DNA of 39,583 nt from Acidobacteriota bacterium (GCA_022822745.1 JAJEAO010000043.1:1-39583); one strand, 5' to 3'. Shown: positions 1 to 13,388, counted from the first letter of the stretch. The notes: generated from the letters alone by a model not told the origin. Numbers and translations are program-made.

Positions 1-143
1 GGCCTCCAGAACGCCTCGTGAGGCCTATTTCGGGTCCCGGAAGCGGTCCTGGGCCGTTGAACCGTGTACTGTAGGGGCCAAATAGGGATCCCGGCTCGGT
101 TCACGCCGGATGTAGGCCACTCCTGTCGCGCATACTCCTAGAG
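1..143. other. Upstream region of the two-component operon
   Basis: No gene is visible in this stretch. An inverted pair GGCCTC (1-6) and GAGGCC (20-25), followed by TATTT, could be the tail of a terminator for a gene outside the window. TTGAAC at 57-62 resembles a -35 box, but the hexamer 17 bases further on (80-85) is a poor -10 match, so I do not call a promoter. Confidence 0.25.
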
Positions 144-170
144 TTGAAAAACCGAGCCCCGGATCCGGCC

Positions 171-871
171 GTGAAGACGATACTCGCCATCGAAGACGAC
201 CCGGACATCGTCGAACTCCTGCGCTTCAACCTGGAGCGGGAGTCCTACCGGGTGCGATCGGCGCTGACCGGCAAGGAAGGTCTCCGGAAGATCCGGGAGG
301 AGCGTCCCGATCTGCTCATTCTCGACCTGATGCTCCCCGAGATGAGCGGCTTCGAGGTCTGCCGGATCATCCGGGCCGACCGCCAGCTCGCGGACCTGCC
401 CGTCATCATGCTGACTGCGAGGGGCGAGGAAGCCGATGTGATCGCCGGCATCGAGCTGGGCGCCGACGACTACGTGCGCAAGCCGTTCAGCCCCCGGGAA
501 CTCACCGCTCGGGTGGGCGCGCTCCTTCGCCGCGCCGCGCGCGCCGCCCGCCCCGCCGAGGCGGCCCCGCGCCAGACCCTGCGGGTGGGGGATCTGGTCA
601 TTGATCCGACCTCGCACCGGGTCCATCGCGGCGGCGCCGATCTCCCGGTGACGCATCTCGAATTCCGGCTGCTCCACCACTTCGCGTCGCATCCGGGACG
701 GGTGTTCTCCCGACGGGAGATCCTGAATCGGGTCTGGGGCCGGGAGAAGTACATCACGCAGCGCAGCGTGGACGTGTACATCCGCCGGCTGCGACAGAAG
801 GTGGATCCTCCCGGCGGCCCGTCCCTGCTCGCCACCGTGCGGGGGGCGGGCTACCGCTTCGAGCTCCCGGA

Positions 872-875
<4 letters not shown>
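171..875 (+). CDS. phoB: PhoB-type response regulator (OmpR/PhoB family)
   Basis: This is a cytoplasmic transcription factor activated by phosphorylation. The N-terminal receiver domain (about residues 1-120) has the acidic pair EDD, the phospho-acceptor Asp in LILDLMLPEM, the TAR motif and the Lys of VRKPFSP. The C-terminal winged helix (about 140-234) has the typical VDVYIRRLRQKV recognition segment and the GAGYRF wing. The frame opens at TTG 144, but I prefer GTG 171: it gives a start like that of PhoB (VKTILAIEDD) and places the Asp at residue 52. Neither start has a strong ribosome site. The stop overlaps the kinase start (TTGA), so the two are translationally coupled. PhoB is the closest named match. 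No pst or phoU genes lie in the window, so the phosphate-starvation role is inference. Confidence 0.88.
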
Positions 876-2854
<1,979 letters not shown>

Positions 2855-4688
2855 CGAGAAATCCCTCCGGTCGAACCGGAAACGCTCCCCCGAGAGGGCG
2901 GCGAGGGGAATCCGGCCTCGCGCCGGGACTTCATCCAGCTCCACGACCAGGCCGAAGCGCCCGGTCTCGGCGACGCGGGAGGCGAAGATGTCGCCCAGCC
3001 GGCCTCGCATCCAGCGCGAGATCCGGCGCTCCACGAGCGCCCGCTCCGCCGCCTCGGCGGCGCGCTCGGCGGTCGAGCAGTTGCGGGCGAGGTCGGCGAG
3101 GTCGGCGCCGGCGGCGTCTTCCGGGGGCCGGTCGAGCGCGCGGTGGACCACGAGATCCGGATAGCGGCGGATCGGAGAGGTGAAGTGGACGTAGTCCGGG
3201 AGCGCGAGCGCGAAGTGCCCCGATGGCCGAGCCGAATACTCGGCGGGCTTCATCGCCCGCAGCATCCGTCGCTGAAGGAACCGCGCCTCGGGCCGCTTCC
3301 GGATCCGCTCCCCGAGCCGGGCGAAGTGGACCGGACGGAGGACTTCCGACGGCGCTCGCAGGCGCTCGCCGAAGGCGACGAGCAGATCCTCGAACCGGTG
3401 GACGCGCGCCTCGGCGGGCGCGGCGTGGACCCGGTGGAGGGCCGCCGCGCCGGCGCGGCGCAGCCGCTCGGCCACCGCCTGGTTCGCCAGCAGCATGAAC
3501 TCCTCCACGAGTCGGTGGGCGTCGGTCCGCTCGGCGTAACGCGCCGCCGTCAGGTTGCCCTGCGCGTCGCACTCGAGGCGCGGCTCCGGAAGATCCAGAT
3601 CCAGCGCGCCGCGTCGCCTCCGGGCGCGGGCCAGAAGGGCGGCGGCCCGCCCCATCACGCGAACGGCGTCACCGACGACGCCGCCGTTCCCCCCGGCGAG
3701 CAGACGCGCCCCGTCCGCATAGGAGAGCCGGGCCGCGCTGGCGATGACCGCGCGATGGACGCGCGCCCGCCGGAGCTCGCCGTCCGGACCGATCTCGAGA
3801 TCCACCGACCGGGTCAACCGGTCTCGACCTTCGACGAGCGAGCAGATCCCGGATGACAGCGCTTCCGGCAGCATCGGCACGGCTCGCTCCGGGAAGTAAA
3901 CCGAAGCGCCGCGAAGCTGCGCCTCCCGGTCCACCGGACTCCCCGTCGGGATGTAGTGGCCCACATCCGCGATGTGGACCCCGATGCGGTAACCGCCGCC
4001 GCGCAGCCGGACCGCCTCGATCGCGTCGTCGTGGTCCTTCGCGTCGGCCGGATCGAGGGTGAGGATGGGCCGGTCGCGAAGGTCCTCGCGACCGGCGCGA
4101 TCGTCCGGACCCACCGCGGTCGGCGCAGCGGCCGCCTGTCGGAGGGCGTCCTCGGGGAAATCGTCGCGGATCCGGTAGCGCGAGACGATCGCCCTCAGCT
4201 CCGCCGCCGGATCATCGGCGGCCCCGAAGACCCCTTCCACTTCCCCGATCGCGGGTCGGTGAGGCGAACGGGCGCGACGGATCCGGACGCTGACCAGGTC
4301 GCCGGGCGCGGCTCCGCGCCCACGCCCCGGCGCGAGCCTCAGCTCGCGGGACCACTGACGGTCCCAGACGGCAAGGGTCCGCTCCCCGGTCACCTGCCCC
4401 ACGACCCGGTCGGCGCCGCCCTCGAGGATCCGGAGCACTTCGCCCTCGAGCCGCCCGCGCCGCGACCGGAATCGAACCTCCGCCTCCACCAGATCTCCGG
4501 GAAGCGCGCCGCCGAGCCGGGAGCGGGTGATGTGCAGATCCTCGCCGGCGTCCACGGGCGCGACCCAGCCGTCCCCGGCGCGCCCTCCGGTGAAGCGCCC
4601 GCGCATCGAGCGAGGCGCGGCCGAGGCCTCGCTCGGCCTCCGCCGGCGGCCGGCTCGCGTGCGCGCGGAGCGGGACGACACGGACTGC

Positions 4689-4694
4689 TAGAAT
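4689..4694 (+). promoter_or_regulatory. Putative -10 box (TAGAAT) for tRNA-Leu(CAG)
   Basis: The octamer GCTAGAAT ends 14 bases before the mature tRNA 5-prime end, as expected for a -10 element with a short leader. Any -35 would lie inside the first codons of the divergent RNase gene, and no TTGACA-like hexamer is seen there. The same octamer, or a one-base variant, precedes clpX, rpmE and lspA. Confidence 0.4.
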
Positions 4695-4708
4695 CGCCGC
4701 CCTCGCGC

Positions 4709-4795
4709 GCCGAAGTGGCGGAACGGCAGACGCGCTGCGTTCAGGGCGCAGTACTCCTTGCGAGTGTCAGGGTTCAAATCCCTGCTTCGGCACCA
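4709..4795 (+). tRNA. tRNA-Leu, anticodon CAG
   Basis: This is a class II tRNA of 87 nt including an encoded CCA. The acceptor stem is GCCGAAG paired with CTTCGGC, followed by discriminator A and CCA. The anticodon arm is CTGCG-TTCAGGG-CGCAG, giving anticodon CAG, which reads CUG. A long variable arm (TACTCCTTGCGAGTG region) and a T arm with GGTTCAAATC are present. In this GC-rich genome CUG is likely the commonest Leu codon. Confidence 0.96.
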
Positions 4796-5198
4796 GCGCG
4801 CCGCGAAGTGGCCGTCTCCCGACGGTTCTCCCCCTGACGTTCTCCCTCGCCCGACGATGTCCGAGGGGCGCCGCAAGCGCCTTCGGTGGAGGGGACAGAC
4901 CGTTCGCGATCACGGTTCCGCGGCGGTCCGGCGAACCCCGCCGGGAGGATCCGGGCGCGGCGTCGGATCCTCGATTCGGATCCTCGATGCCGAGCGGATG
5001 GGTCACGGTCTCACGAACGGGCGCTGTCTCATGATGGGGCGCTGTCTCACGGTGCTTCGCCAGCCGATCCCGCCCCGGCAGACGCCGCGCCGGAACGGCG
5101 GAACCGAGTATAGGGCCGGGGATCCGGGTAAGATCGGCGCTTCGGGAAGGTTCGCTCCCTCGCCTTCGGGCATCGCGGGGCGCGCCGCAAACGGCGCT
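4796..5198. other. Spacer between the two tRNA-Leu genes, with short direct repeats
   Basis: I see no convincing gene in these 403 bases. There is a perfect back-to-back duplication of TCGGATCCTCGAT (4963-4975 and 4976-4988), and a second 13-base repeat, GGGCGCTGTCTCA, at 5019-5031 and 5037-5049. A small hairpin GGCGC-CGCAA-GCGCC near 4866-4882 lies downstream of the first tRNA but has no T run. TATAGG (5109-5114) and TAAGAT (5129-5134) are weak -10 candidates for the second tRNA. The open frames across this stretch look like chance. Confidence 0.5.
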
Positions 5199-5283
5199 GC
5201 GGAAGTGGCGGAACTGGCAGACGCGCCGGATTTAGGATCCGGTGGGGTGACCCGTGGGGGTTCGAGTCCCCCCTTTCGCACCA
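5199..5283 (+). tRNA. tRNA-Leu, anticodon TAG
   Basis: This is a class II tRNA of 85 nt with an encoded CCA. The acceptor stem GCGGAAG pairs with CTTTCGC (one G-U pair), followed by discriminator A. The anticodon arm is CCGGA-TTTAGGA-TCCGG, giving anticodon TAG, which reads CUA and other CUN codons. The variable arm follows (GGGGTGACCCGT), then a T arm with GTTCGAGTC. It ends 57 bases before the tig start, so it may share a transcript with tig. Confidence 0.96.
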
Positions 5284-5340
5284 GCCCGACCGCCCCCTGT
5301 TTCCGCACTCCGCCCGTCCCTCCACGACCCCCGGGTTCTC

Positions 5341-6660
5341 ATGAGCGCAGCATCAGTATCCACGCCGTTCCCCTCCGGCTCTTCCGCCCGTCGGACGGCG
5401 GACAGCGGAATTCCGGGACTCCGCTACGAAGTGCGGGAGAACGGGCAGGCTGCCCGCCGGCTCCGGATCACGATCCCGGCCGCCCCGCTCGAAGAACGGG
5501 TGCAGGCCGAACTCCGGCGGATCCGGCGCAAGGTGCACATGCCGGGCTTTCGCCGGGGTCGGGCGCCGAAGGCGCGCATCGAGGCCCGCTACGGGAAGGA
5601 AGTCCTCCGGGAATCGGCGTGGGGCCTGATCGGCAGCGCGACTCGGCACGCGATCACCGAGCTCGGCGCGAAGCCGCTCGCGCCGCCCGATGTGGAGGGC
5701 GAGCTCGTCCTCGAGCGGGGTGAACCCCTCCACGCGACAGTCGCCTTCGAGGTCTGGCCGGACATCGGCGAGGTCGAACTCGACGGCGTCGAGGTGGAGC
5801 GCGTTCCGATCCCGGTGGGCGAGGAGCAGATCCTCGCGACTCTCGAGAGGATCCGGGAAGAGCGGGCGCCGTACGAGACGGTCTCCGGCCGGGGCGTCCG
5901 GGACGGCGACCTGGTCGTCGGCGACGTCGAGGAGACCGACCCCGACGACCCCTCGGCGCCCCCCACGCACCGCGAGAACGCGGGGTTCCATGTCGGGAGG
6001 GAGGCGGAACTGCGTCCGCTGAACGAGGCCTTCCAGGGGAAGCGCGTGGGAGAGACGGCGGTCGCCGTCGGAGGCGGAAAACGGATCGCCTTCACCGTGA
6101 AGGAGGTGCGGGCGCCAAGACTGCCGCCGGTGAACGACGAGCTGGCCCGGGCCGTGGGGGCGAATTCGCTCCTCGCGCTCCGCGGCACGATCCGGGACCG
6201 CCTCCGGAAGCAGGCAAAGGAGCAGGAGGAGATGCGCTTCCACGACGAGGTCGTCGAGGCGGTGCTCAAGCGGAACCCGGTGGACCCCCCGGAGGCGCTG
6301 GTGCAGAATGACCTTCGAGCGGAGATCTCGAAGGCGATCTCGACGGCGCAGGCCGGAGGCATGGACCAGAAGGAGGCCGAAGAGAGGATCCGGCCGATCG
6401 TCCCCCGGATCAAGGCGAAGTGCGAGCGCCGGGTCCGCATGAGCATCCTGCTGGACGCCCTGGCGCAGCAGGAAGGCATCGGGCCCGCGGACGGCGCGGT
6501 CGCGGGACAGATCGGGAGACTGGCCGAGAGGACCGGGAAGTCGGCGGCGGCCGTGAAGGCGACCCTGGAGTCCGACGGCGAGCTCGAGCAACTGCGCCTC
6601 CTCGAAACCCGCAAGGCGGCGCTCGATTTCCTGCTGGAGCGAGCCGCCGCGCCCCGCTGA
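5341..6660 (+). CDS. tig: Trigger factor (ribosome-associated chaperone, peptidyl-prolyl isomerase)
   Basis: Trigger factor binds at the ribosome exit tunnel and shields nascent chains. The N-terminal ribosome-binding domain carries the signature in the form [11 protein letters not shown] (E. coli GFRKGKVP). A degenerate FKBP-like PPIase domain follows (about 155-245), then a helical C-terminal chaperone domain. From ATG 5341 the protein has 439 residues, the usual size. The open frame extends upstream to 5254, but that start lies inside the tRNA-Leu gene. The first 30 or so residues are poorly conserved and Ser/Pro-rich. clpP follows after 37 bases and then clpX, the common tig-clpP-clpX order. 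Confidence 0.92.
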   Translation: MSAASVSTPFPSGSSARRTADSGIPGLRYEVRENGQAARRLRITIPAAPLEERVQAELRRIRRKVHMPGFRRGRAPKARIEARYGKEVLRESAWGLIGSATRHAITELGAKPLAPPDVEGELVLERGEPLHATVAFEVWPDIGEVELDGVEVERVPIPVGEEQILATLERIREERAPYETVSGRGVRDGDLVVGDVEETDPDDPSAPPTHRENAGFHVGREAELRPLNEAFQGKRVGETAVAVGGGKRIAFTVKEVRAPRLPPVNDELARAVGANSLLALRGTIRDRLRKQAKEQEEMRFHDEVVEAVLKRNPVDPPEALVQNDLRAEISKAISTAQAGGMDQKEAEERIRPIVPRIKAKCERRVRMSILLDALAQQEGIGPADGAVAGQIGRLAERTGKSAAAVKATLESDGELEQLRLLETRKAALDFLLERAAAPR

Positions 6661-6697
6661 GTCCCAGCCCATGAACCCCACGCCGAAGGCCCCTTCC

Positions 6698-7321
6698 ATG
6701 ACCGACCACCCCACCCGGACTCCATCCATCCGCGGCTACACCCCGATCCCGATCGTGGTGGAACAGACCGGACGCGGCGAGCGCGCGTACGACATCTACT
6801 CGCGTCTCCTGCGCGACAACATCGTCTTCATCGGTCAGCCGATCACGGAAGCGCTCGCCAACATGGTCGTCGCGCAGCTCCTCTTCCTCGAGTCCGAGGA
6901 TCCGGAAAAGGAAATCTCGCTCTACATCAACTCGCCGGGAGGCGCTGTGAGCGCCGGGCTCGCGATCTACGACACGCTGCAGTTCATCCGCCCCGACGTG
7001 ATCACCTACTGCCTGGGACAGGCCTCCAGCATGGCCGCCGTGCTGCTCGCGGCGGGAACGCCGGGAAAACGGCACGCGCTTCCCAACGCGACCGTGATGA
7101 TCCACCAGCCGCTCGGAGGCGTGGAGGGCCAGGCGACGGACATCCAGATCCGCGCGAACGAAATCCTGCGGGTACGCGCCCAGCTCGTCGGGATCCTCTC
7201 CCGGCACACCGGTCGGCCGGAGGCGGAGATCGCCCGCGACATCGAGCGGGACCGATTCATGAACGCGGCCGAGGCGCGCGACTACGGGCTGGTGGACACG
7301 ATCATCGAGAGCCGGCGATGA
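6698..7321 (+). CDS. clpP: ATP-dependent Clp protease proteolytic subunit ClpP
   Basis: ClpP is the serine peptidase that forms the tetradecameric chamber fed by ClpX. With the start at ATG 6698 the catalytic triad falls at Ser111 (GQASSMAA), His136 (MIHQPLGG) and Asp185 (ERDRFM), the same numbering as the E. coli precursor, which favours this start over ATG 6671 (nine residues longer). The 207-residue length is typical. YINSPGG and the handle region are present. It lies between tig and clpX. Confidence 0.95.
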   Translation: MTDHPTRTPSIRGYTPIPIVVEQTGRGERAYDIYSRLLRDNIVFIGQPITEALANMVVAQLLFLESEDPEKEISLYINSPGGAVSAGLAIYDTLQFIRPDVITYCLGQASSMAAVLLAAGTPGKRHALPNATVMIHQPLGGVEGQATDIQIRANEILRVRAQLVGILSRHTGRPEAEIARDIERDRFMNAAEARDYGLVDTIIESRR

Positions 7322-7373
7322 GAGCCTCGCAGCCCTCACCGAGCATCCCCGAGGACGCGGGGGAGGAGCTGGC

Positions 7374-7379
7374 TACAAT
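7374..7379 (+). promoter_or_regulatory. Putative -10 box (TACAAT) for clpX
   Basis: GGCTACAAT in the clpP-clpX gap matches TATAAT at five of six positions and stands out in GC-rich surroundings. No clear -35 hexamer is visible. It would give clpX a promoter separate from the tig-clpP transcript. Confidence 0.4.
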
Positions 7380-7463
7380 TTCCTTCCGGTCCGCCGGATG
7401 GGCGCCGACGATCGGCCCGCACCGGGAGTACGGCGAGTCGCCCCGCGGATCCGGCGCCAACCG

Positions 7464-8792
7464 ATGAAGAGCGGACGACAGCCCCCCCGGACCCCGGCGA
7501 GGCCGAGATCCGGAACCGGCGGCTCCGGCGGCGGCTCCGACAAGACCCTCACCTGCTCGTTCTGCAACAAGAAGCAGGGCTCGGTCGTCCTGATCGCCGG
7601 CCCGGGCCAGATCTACATCTGCGACGAGTGCGTCGGCATCTGCAACGACATCATCGCCGAGCGGGCGCGCTCGCCGCGGGGCGCCGCGGGGCGACCGGCC
7701 AGACCACGGCGACAGGCTCTGACCCCGGAGCAGATCAAGACCCGACTCGACGACTACGTTGTCGGACAGGAGGAGGCCAAGAAGAAGCTCTCTGTCGCGG
7801 TGTACAACCACGCGAAGCGCATCCGGCTGGGGCGCGCCGCGAACGGATCGAATCCGGACGGCATCGAGTTGAGCAAGAGCAATGTCCTTCTCGTGGGCGA
7901 GACCGGAACCGGCAAGACCCTGCTCGCCCAGACGCTCGCGCGCATCCTCGATGTGCCGTTCACGATCGTGGACGCGACCACGCTGACCGAGGCGGGGTAT
8001 GTCGGCGAGGATGTCGAGAACATCATCCTGAAGCTGCTCCAGGCCGCGGACGAGGACATCGCCCGCGCGCAGGAGGGCATCATCTACGTGGACGAGATCG
8101 ACAAGGTCTGCCGGAAGGACGAAAACCCCTCGATCACCCGCGACGTGTCGGGAGAGGGGGTGCAGCAGGCGCTCCTGAAGATCATCGAAGGAACCGTGGC
8201 CAGCGTCCCTCCGCAGGGCGGCCGCAAGCATCCCCACCAGGAATTCCACCAGGTGGACACCACGAACATCCTGTTCATCTGCGGGGGAGCGTTCGTGGGA
8301 CTCGAGTCCATCATCGAACGCCGGGTGGGCCGCCGCGCGCTCGGCTTCGCAGCCGAGGTTCCCGAGAGCGCCCGGGCGCGCCGCGCCGCCACCCTCCATC
8401 TGGTCCAGCCCAGCGACTTCATCCGCTACGGGCTGATCCCCGAGTTCGTCGGCCGCATGCCGGTCGTGGCCGCCCTGCGACACCTCGGCCAGCCCGAGCT
8501 GGTCCGGATCATGACCGAACCGCGGAACGCCATCGTGAAGCAGTACCAGACGCTGTTGCGCGAGGAAGGCGTCGAGCTCCGATTCACCGACGACGCCCTC
8601 GACGAGATCGCCCGACGCGCTTCGGAGCGGGAACTGGGCGCTCGCGGCCTCCGGATGATCATCGAGGATCTGATGCTGGATCTCATGTACGACCTGCCGT
8701 CCCGCAAGCAGGTGCAGGAAGTCGTCATCACCCGCGAATTCGTGGTCGGTGGCGCCGCTCCGGTCACCGTCCTGTCCAAGAAGGCAGGCTGA
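7464..8792 (+). CDS. clpX: ATP-dependent Clp protease ATP-binding subunit ClpX
   Basis: ClpX is the AAA+ unfoldase that feeds substrates to ClpP. An N-terminal C4 zinc-binding domain (CSFC and CDEC) is followed by the AAA+ core with Walker A GETGTGKT, Walker B IIYVDEID, sensor motifs, the GYVGEDV pore loop and the GAFVGL segment. From ATG 7464 the protein has 442 residues, with about 30 residues before the first zinc Cys, rich in Gly, Ser and Arg. An upstream in-frame ATG at 7398 would add 22 residues of low conservation. It is downstream of clpP and upstream of engB. Confidence 0.95.
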   Translation: MKSGRQPPRTPARPRSGTGGSGGGSDKTLTCSFCNKKQGSVVLIAGPGQIYICDECVGICNDIIAERARSPRGAAGRPARPRRQALTPEQIKTRLDDYVVGQEEAKKKLSVAVYNHAKRIRLGRAANGSNPDGIELSKSNVLLVGETGTGKTLLAQTLARILDVPFTIVDATTLTEAGYVGEDVENIILKLLQAADEDIARAQEGIIYVDEIDKVCRKDENPSITRDVSGEGVQQALLKIIEGTVASVPPQGGRKHPHQEFHQVDTTNILFICGGAFVGLESIIERRVGRRALGFAAEVPESARARRAATLHLVQPSDFIRYGLIPEFVGRMPVVAALRHLGQPELVRIMTEPRNAIVKQYQTLLREEGVELRFTDDALDEIARRASERELGARGLRMIIEDLMLDLMYDLPSRKQVQEVVITREFVVGGAAPVTVLSKKAG

Positions 8793-8839
8793 CCGCCGCC
8801 GACCTTCGACCCTCCGCCTCCCCTTCCCTCCGCAGTCCC

Positions 8840-9522
8840 ATGCCCCAAGGGCCCGCCGCCCCGACCCGTACTCCGGCCCGCCGGACGCGCGCGAAGGCGC
8901 CGAAGCGAACGGCTTCGACCGATCCGGTCGCGTTTCTCGGGAGCGCGTCCAGCCCGGACAGCTTCCCGCCTCCGGCCCTCCCCGAAATCAGTTTCGTGGG
9001 GCGCTCCAATGTCGGGAAGTCGAGCCTGCTGAATCGCCTGGCCGGGCGGCGCGGGCTCGCCCGGGTCTCCCGGGCGCCGGGCAGAACCCGCATGGTCAAC
9101 TTCTTCCGGATCGGCGACACCCACCGCTTCGTGGACCTGCCCGGCTACGGCTACGCCCGCGTCCCGAGGGCGGTGCGCGCCACCTGGGAAGGAGTCATCC
9201 TGGCCTATCTCACCGGGCGGGAGTGCCTGGTGCTCAGTCTCCTTCTCGTGGACCCGCGCCGTGATCCGCTCGCCAGCGATCGCCAGGCGTTCGATCTGCT
9301 GAAGAGCAGCGGACGCCCGGTGGCGGTCGTCGCGACGAAGGCGGACCGGCTGAAGCGTGGTCAGGCCGTCCGGCGGATCCGGATGCTCGAGGAGGCCTAC
9401 GGCGAGGGTGGCGAAGTCCCGGTCATCGCCTGCTCGATTCGGCCCCCGGCGCGGAACCCGGTGAAGGGGGCGCGCGCCGGAATCCCGCGCGTGCGCCAGC
9501 TCATCGCTGCGAAGGTGAGGGA

Positions 9523-9532
<10 letters not shown>
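8840..9532 (+). CDS. engB: EngB/YsxC ribosome-biogenesis GTPase
   Basis: This small TRAFAC-class GTPase is needed for large ribosomal subunit assembly. Visible motifs are G1 GRSNVGKS, G3 DLPGYGYA and G4 TKAD. The length from ATG 8840 is 230 residues. The open frame runs far upstream through clpX, but that part is a shadow of clpX. The first 35 or so residues are a basic, Pro/Thr-rich extension. The last ten bases overlap the rho start, so the two are probably coupled. The gene is also called yihA or ysxC. Confidence 0.9.
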
Positions 9533-10878
<1,346 letters not shown>

Positions 10879-10910
10879 AGGGGCCTCTTCCTGCGGAACT
10901 CGCCAGCGGC

Positions 10911-10916
10911 TAGAAT
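10911..10916 (+). promoter_or_regulatory. Putative -10 box (TAGAAT) for rpmE
   Basis: GGCTAGAAT lies just after rho and would put the transcript start near 10923. This argues against the in-frame ATG at 10915, which falls inside the box, and for ATG 10927, leaving a nearly leaderless mRNA. No clear -35 is seen. Confidence 0.35.
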
Positions 10917-10926
10917 GCGCGGCGTC

Positions 10927-11184
10927 ATGCGTCCCGACATCCATCCTCCGTACGGGGAAATACGAGTCTCCTGCGCCTGCGACGCCTCCCCCCGCGGCGC
11001 CTCGTTCATCACCCGTTCGACTCGCAAGACGGATCTGCGCCTCGAGATCTGCTCGCAGTGCCACCCGTTCTTCACCGGGAAGCAGCGGATCGTGGACTCC
11101 GCCGGGCGCGTCGAGCGATTCCGCCAGAAGTACGGCGAAGTGAGGTCCCGGCGGGCGGCCCGGGCCGCTGCAGCCGCGAAGTAG
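10927..11184 (+). CDS. rpmE: 50S ribosomal protein L31 (zinc-binding form)
   Basis: This is bL31 of the large ribosomal subunit and the intersubunit bridge. It starts [12 protein letters not shown], like the E. coli MKKDIHPKYEEI. It has the zinc-binding Cys pairs (SCAC and CSQC) of the C+ form and the signature [10 protein letters not shown]. The length is 85 residues, with an Ala/Arg tail. An in-frame ATG four codons upstream (10915) is less likely. The C+ form implies zinc-replete expression; no C- paralogue is in the window. Confidence 0.93.
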   Translation: MRPDIHPPYGEIRVSCACDASPRGASFITRSTRKTDLRLEICSQCHPFFTGKQRIVDSAGRVERFRQKYGEVRSRRAARAAAAAK

Positions 11185-11278
11185 CGACCGCCGTTCTCGG
11201 GCGCGCTCGCGCCGCGACCACAGCCGTCACCGCCCGGCCGGGTCTGCCCGTCCGTGGCCCTCTCCGCCTCCGCTCCCG

Positions 11279-12385
11279 ATGAGCAGCAAGACCTCTCCCC
11301 TCCCCGCCGCCTCGTGGATGGAGCGGTCGCTGGACGCCGCCGAGGTCCGCTACCGCAACGTCTCGGCGCTGCTGGGGACGACGGAAGTCCTCTCGAACCC
11401 CGTGCGTCTCCGCCGGCTGTCGAAGACGCATTCGGAACTCGCGCCGCTCATCGAGGCGGCGGCCCGGCGTCGCGAACTCACCGAACAACTGCGCGAGGCT
11501 CGGGAACTCGCCTCGGACTCCGACCCCGACCTCCGCGAGCTCGCCGCCGAAGAGGCCGCCGAGGCGCGAGCCGGGCTCGAGGAGGTGGAGGCGGATCTAT
11601 GGAGGCGGCTGCTGCCGAAGGACCCCGACGACGACCGCAACGTGCTGCTCGAAGTGCGCGCGGGGACCGGCGGCGACGAGGCCGCGCTCTTCGCCCGCGA
11701 GGTGTTCCGGATGTACCGGCAGTACGGAAAGTCTCGCGGCTACCGGGTGGATGTGGTCTCGGCCAACGAGACTCCCGTGGGGGGGCTGAAGGAGATCGTG
11801 GCGGTGATCGAGGGCCGCGGCGCCTTCAGCCGCCTCAAGTTCGAGAGCGGGGTGCACCGGGTGCAGCGGGTTCCGGCCACCGAAGCTTCGGGTCGCATCC
11901 ACACCTCCGCCGTCACGGTTGCGGTGCTTCCGGAAGCCGAGGATGTCGAAGTGCGAATCGAGCCGAAGGACCTCCGGGTGGACACGTTCTGCTCGTCGGG
12001 GCCCGGCGGCCAGTCGGTCAACACGACCTACTCGGCGGTGCGCATCACTCACGCGCCCACCGGGCTGGTCGTGAGTTGCCAGGACGAGAAGTCGCAGATC
12101 AAGAACCGGGCGAAGGCGCTGCGGGTGCTGAAGTCCCGCCTGCTGGACCTCGCCCGCCAGGAGGAACAGGATCGCGTCGCCGCCGCCCGCCGGGGGCAGG
12201 TCGGTCGGGGCGATCGGAGCGAGAAGATCCGGACCTACAACTTCAAGGAGAACCGGATCACGGACCACCGGATCGCATTGACGCTCCACTCGCTGCCCGC
12301 GATCCTGGCCGGTGAACTGGACCCCCTGATCGAGCCGCTCCAGGCGCACGAGCAGACGGCGCGGCTCGCCTCGCTGGAGCTCTGA
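11279..12385 (+). CDS. prfA: Peptide chain release factor 1
   Basis: RF1 releases the peptide at UAA and UAG. The GGQ catalytic motif is in SSGPGGQSVNTTYSAVRITH, and the codon-recognition tripeptide PAT is in RVPATEASGRIHTSAV, which marks RF1 rather than RF2 (SPF). The 368 residues are typical. The N-terminal coiled coil is present, with a short Ser/Pro-rich lead. It is followed after 22 bases by prmC, which methylates the GGQ glutamine, a standard pairing. Confidence 0.95.
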   Translation: MSSKTSPLPAASWMERSLDAAEVRYRNVSALLGTTEVLSNPVRLRRLSKTHSELAPLIEAAARRRELTEQLREARELASDSDPDLRELAAEEAAEARAGLEEVEADLWRRLLPKDPDDDRNVLLEVRAGTGGDEAALFAREVFRMYRQYGKSRGYRVDVVSANETPVGGLKEIVAVIEGRGAFSRLKFESGVHRVQRVPATEASGRIHTSAVTVAVLPEAEDVEVRIEPKDLRVDTFCSSGPGGQSVNTTYSAVRITHAPTGLVVSCQDEKSQIKNRAKALRVLKSRLLDLARQEEQDRVAAARRGQVGRGDRSEKIRTYNFKENRITDHRIALTLHSLPAILAGELDPLIEPLQAHEQTARLASLEL

Positions 12386-12407
12386 GCCATCCGGCGCCCG
12401 ATATCCG

Positions 12408-13334
12408 GTGCCGACGACATCGGATCGGGCGACCCGGAACGCAGTCCAGGTCGCGCTCGGCGCAGCAGAGCGGCGGCTGCGGGCGGCGGGGGTCCCCTCC
12501 CCCGCTTTCGACGCCCGTCTCCTTCTCCGTCACGCCACCGGCTGGACCGCGGCGGACCTCGCGGCCTTCGGCGGCGGAACGCTTCCCGAAGAGGCCGAGC
12601 GCGCCTTCGAGCGGGGCCGCTCCCGATTCGAGGCGCTCATCAGGGACCGGGCGGCGCGACGGCCGCTCCAGCACCTGGTCGGCCGCGTCTCGTTCTTCGG
12701 CCTCGACCTAGCCGTCGGACCCGAGGCGCTGATCCCTCGGCCGGAGACCGAGATTCTCGTGGAGGCGGCCTTCCGGTGGGCGGAGGCGCGTTCTCCGGGC
12801 CCCCTCGTGATCGCCGATGTCGGCTGTGGCTCGGGGGCGATCGCGCTGGCCCTTGCGTCGCGCATCGCCACCGCCCGAGTTCTCGCTCTGGACTGCTCGA
12901 CCTCGGCGCTCGAACTCACCGTCCGAAACGCAGCCGCCACCGGTCTCGCCTCCCGGGTCCATCCGGTTCGGGCCGACCTCCTCCGACCCGTCGGGCCGCG
13001 GTCCCTCGATCTCGTGACCGCGAATCTCCCCTACATCCCGTCGGCAGAGATCAGCACTCTCGAACCCGAAGTCCGCGACCACGAGCCCCGGCTCGCGCTC
13101 GACGGCGGCCCCGACGGTCTCGCGCTTCTTCGGCGTCTCGCCCCGATGGCAGCGCGAACCCTTCGCTCCGGGGGCCGCCTGTTCGTCGAGATCGGCGCCG
13201 ACCAGGAACCAGCCGTGCGCGCGGCGCTCACAGCCGCCGGGTTCGCCCCGGTCGAGACCCACTTGGACCTCGCCGGCATCCCCCGCGTCCTCTCGGCCGC
13301 CGCGAGTCATGAACGCACATTTGCCTGTCGATAA
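12408..13334 (+). CDS. prmC: Release factor glutamine N5-methyltransferase PrmC
   Basis: PrmC uses SAM to methylate the GGQ glutamine of release factors. An N-terminal helical domain (DARLLLRHATGW) precedes a Rossmann methyltransferase domain with motif I ADVGCGSGAIALALA, the (N)PPY-type catalytic motif in the form TANLPYIP, and an upstream IPRPETE loop. The start is GTG 12408, since no ATG fits. The length is 308 residues. The recognisable domain ends near DLAGIPRVLSAA. The last ten residues fall in the AT-rich stretch where the accessory cassette begins, so the tail may be non-native. Confidence 0.92.
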   Translation: MPTTSDRATRNAVQVALGAAERRLRAAGVPSPAFDARLLLRHATGWTAADLAAFGGGTLPEEAERAFERGRSRFEALIRDRAARRPLQHLVGRVSFFGLDLAVGPEALIPRPETEILVEAAFRWAEARSPGPLVIADVGCGSGAIALALASRIATARVLALDCSTSALELTVRNAAATGLASRVHPVRADLLRPVGPRSLDLVTANLPYIPSAEISTLEPEVRDHEPRLALDGGPDGLALLRRLAPMAARTLRSGGRLFVEIGADQEPAVRAALTAAGFAPVETHLDLAGIPRVLSAAASHERTFACR

Positions 13335-13347
13335 GGACGTGAATGAC

Positions 13348-13388
13348 TTGAAACGACACGATTCAGAGCATATGATCTCGCAGAATCG
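13348..13388 (+). promoter_or_regulatory. Strong promoter and palindromic operator of the toxin-antitoxin cassette
   Basis: TTGAAA (13348-13353), a 17-base spacer and TATGAT (13371-13376) match sigma-70 boxes at five of six positions each. The line 13321-13380 is only 45% GC by hand count, far below its neighbours. An imperfect 14-base palindrome, AGAGCATATGATCT (13365-13378), lies over the -10 box. An outer inverted repeat CGATTC/GAATCG (13359-13364, 13383-13388) flanks it. This fits autoregulation by the HTH antitoxin (inference). Confidence 0.6.

Noticed and set aside
4758..5723. A 321-codon frame through the tRNA region into tig
   Set aside because: It runs through both tRNA-Leu genes or their spacer and overlaps tig in the wrong frame.
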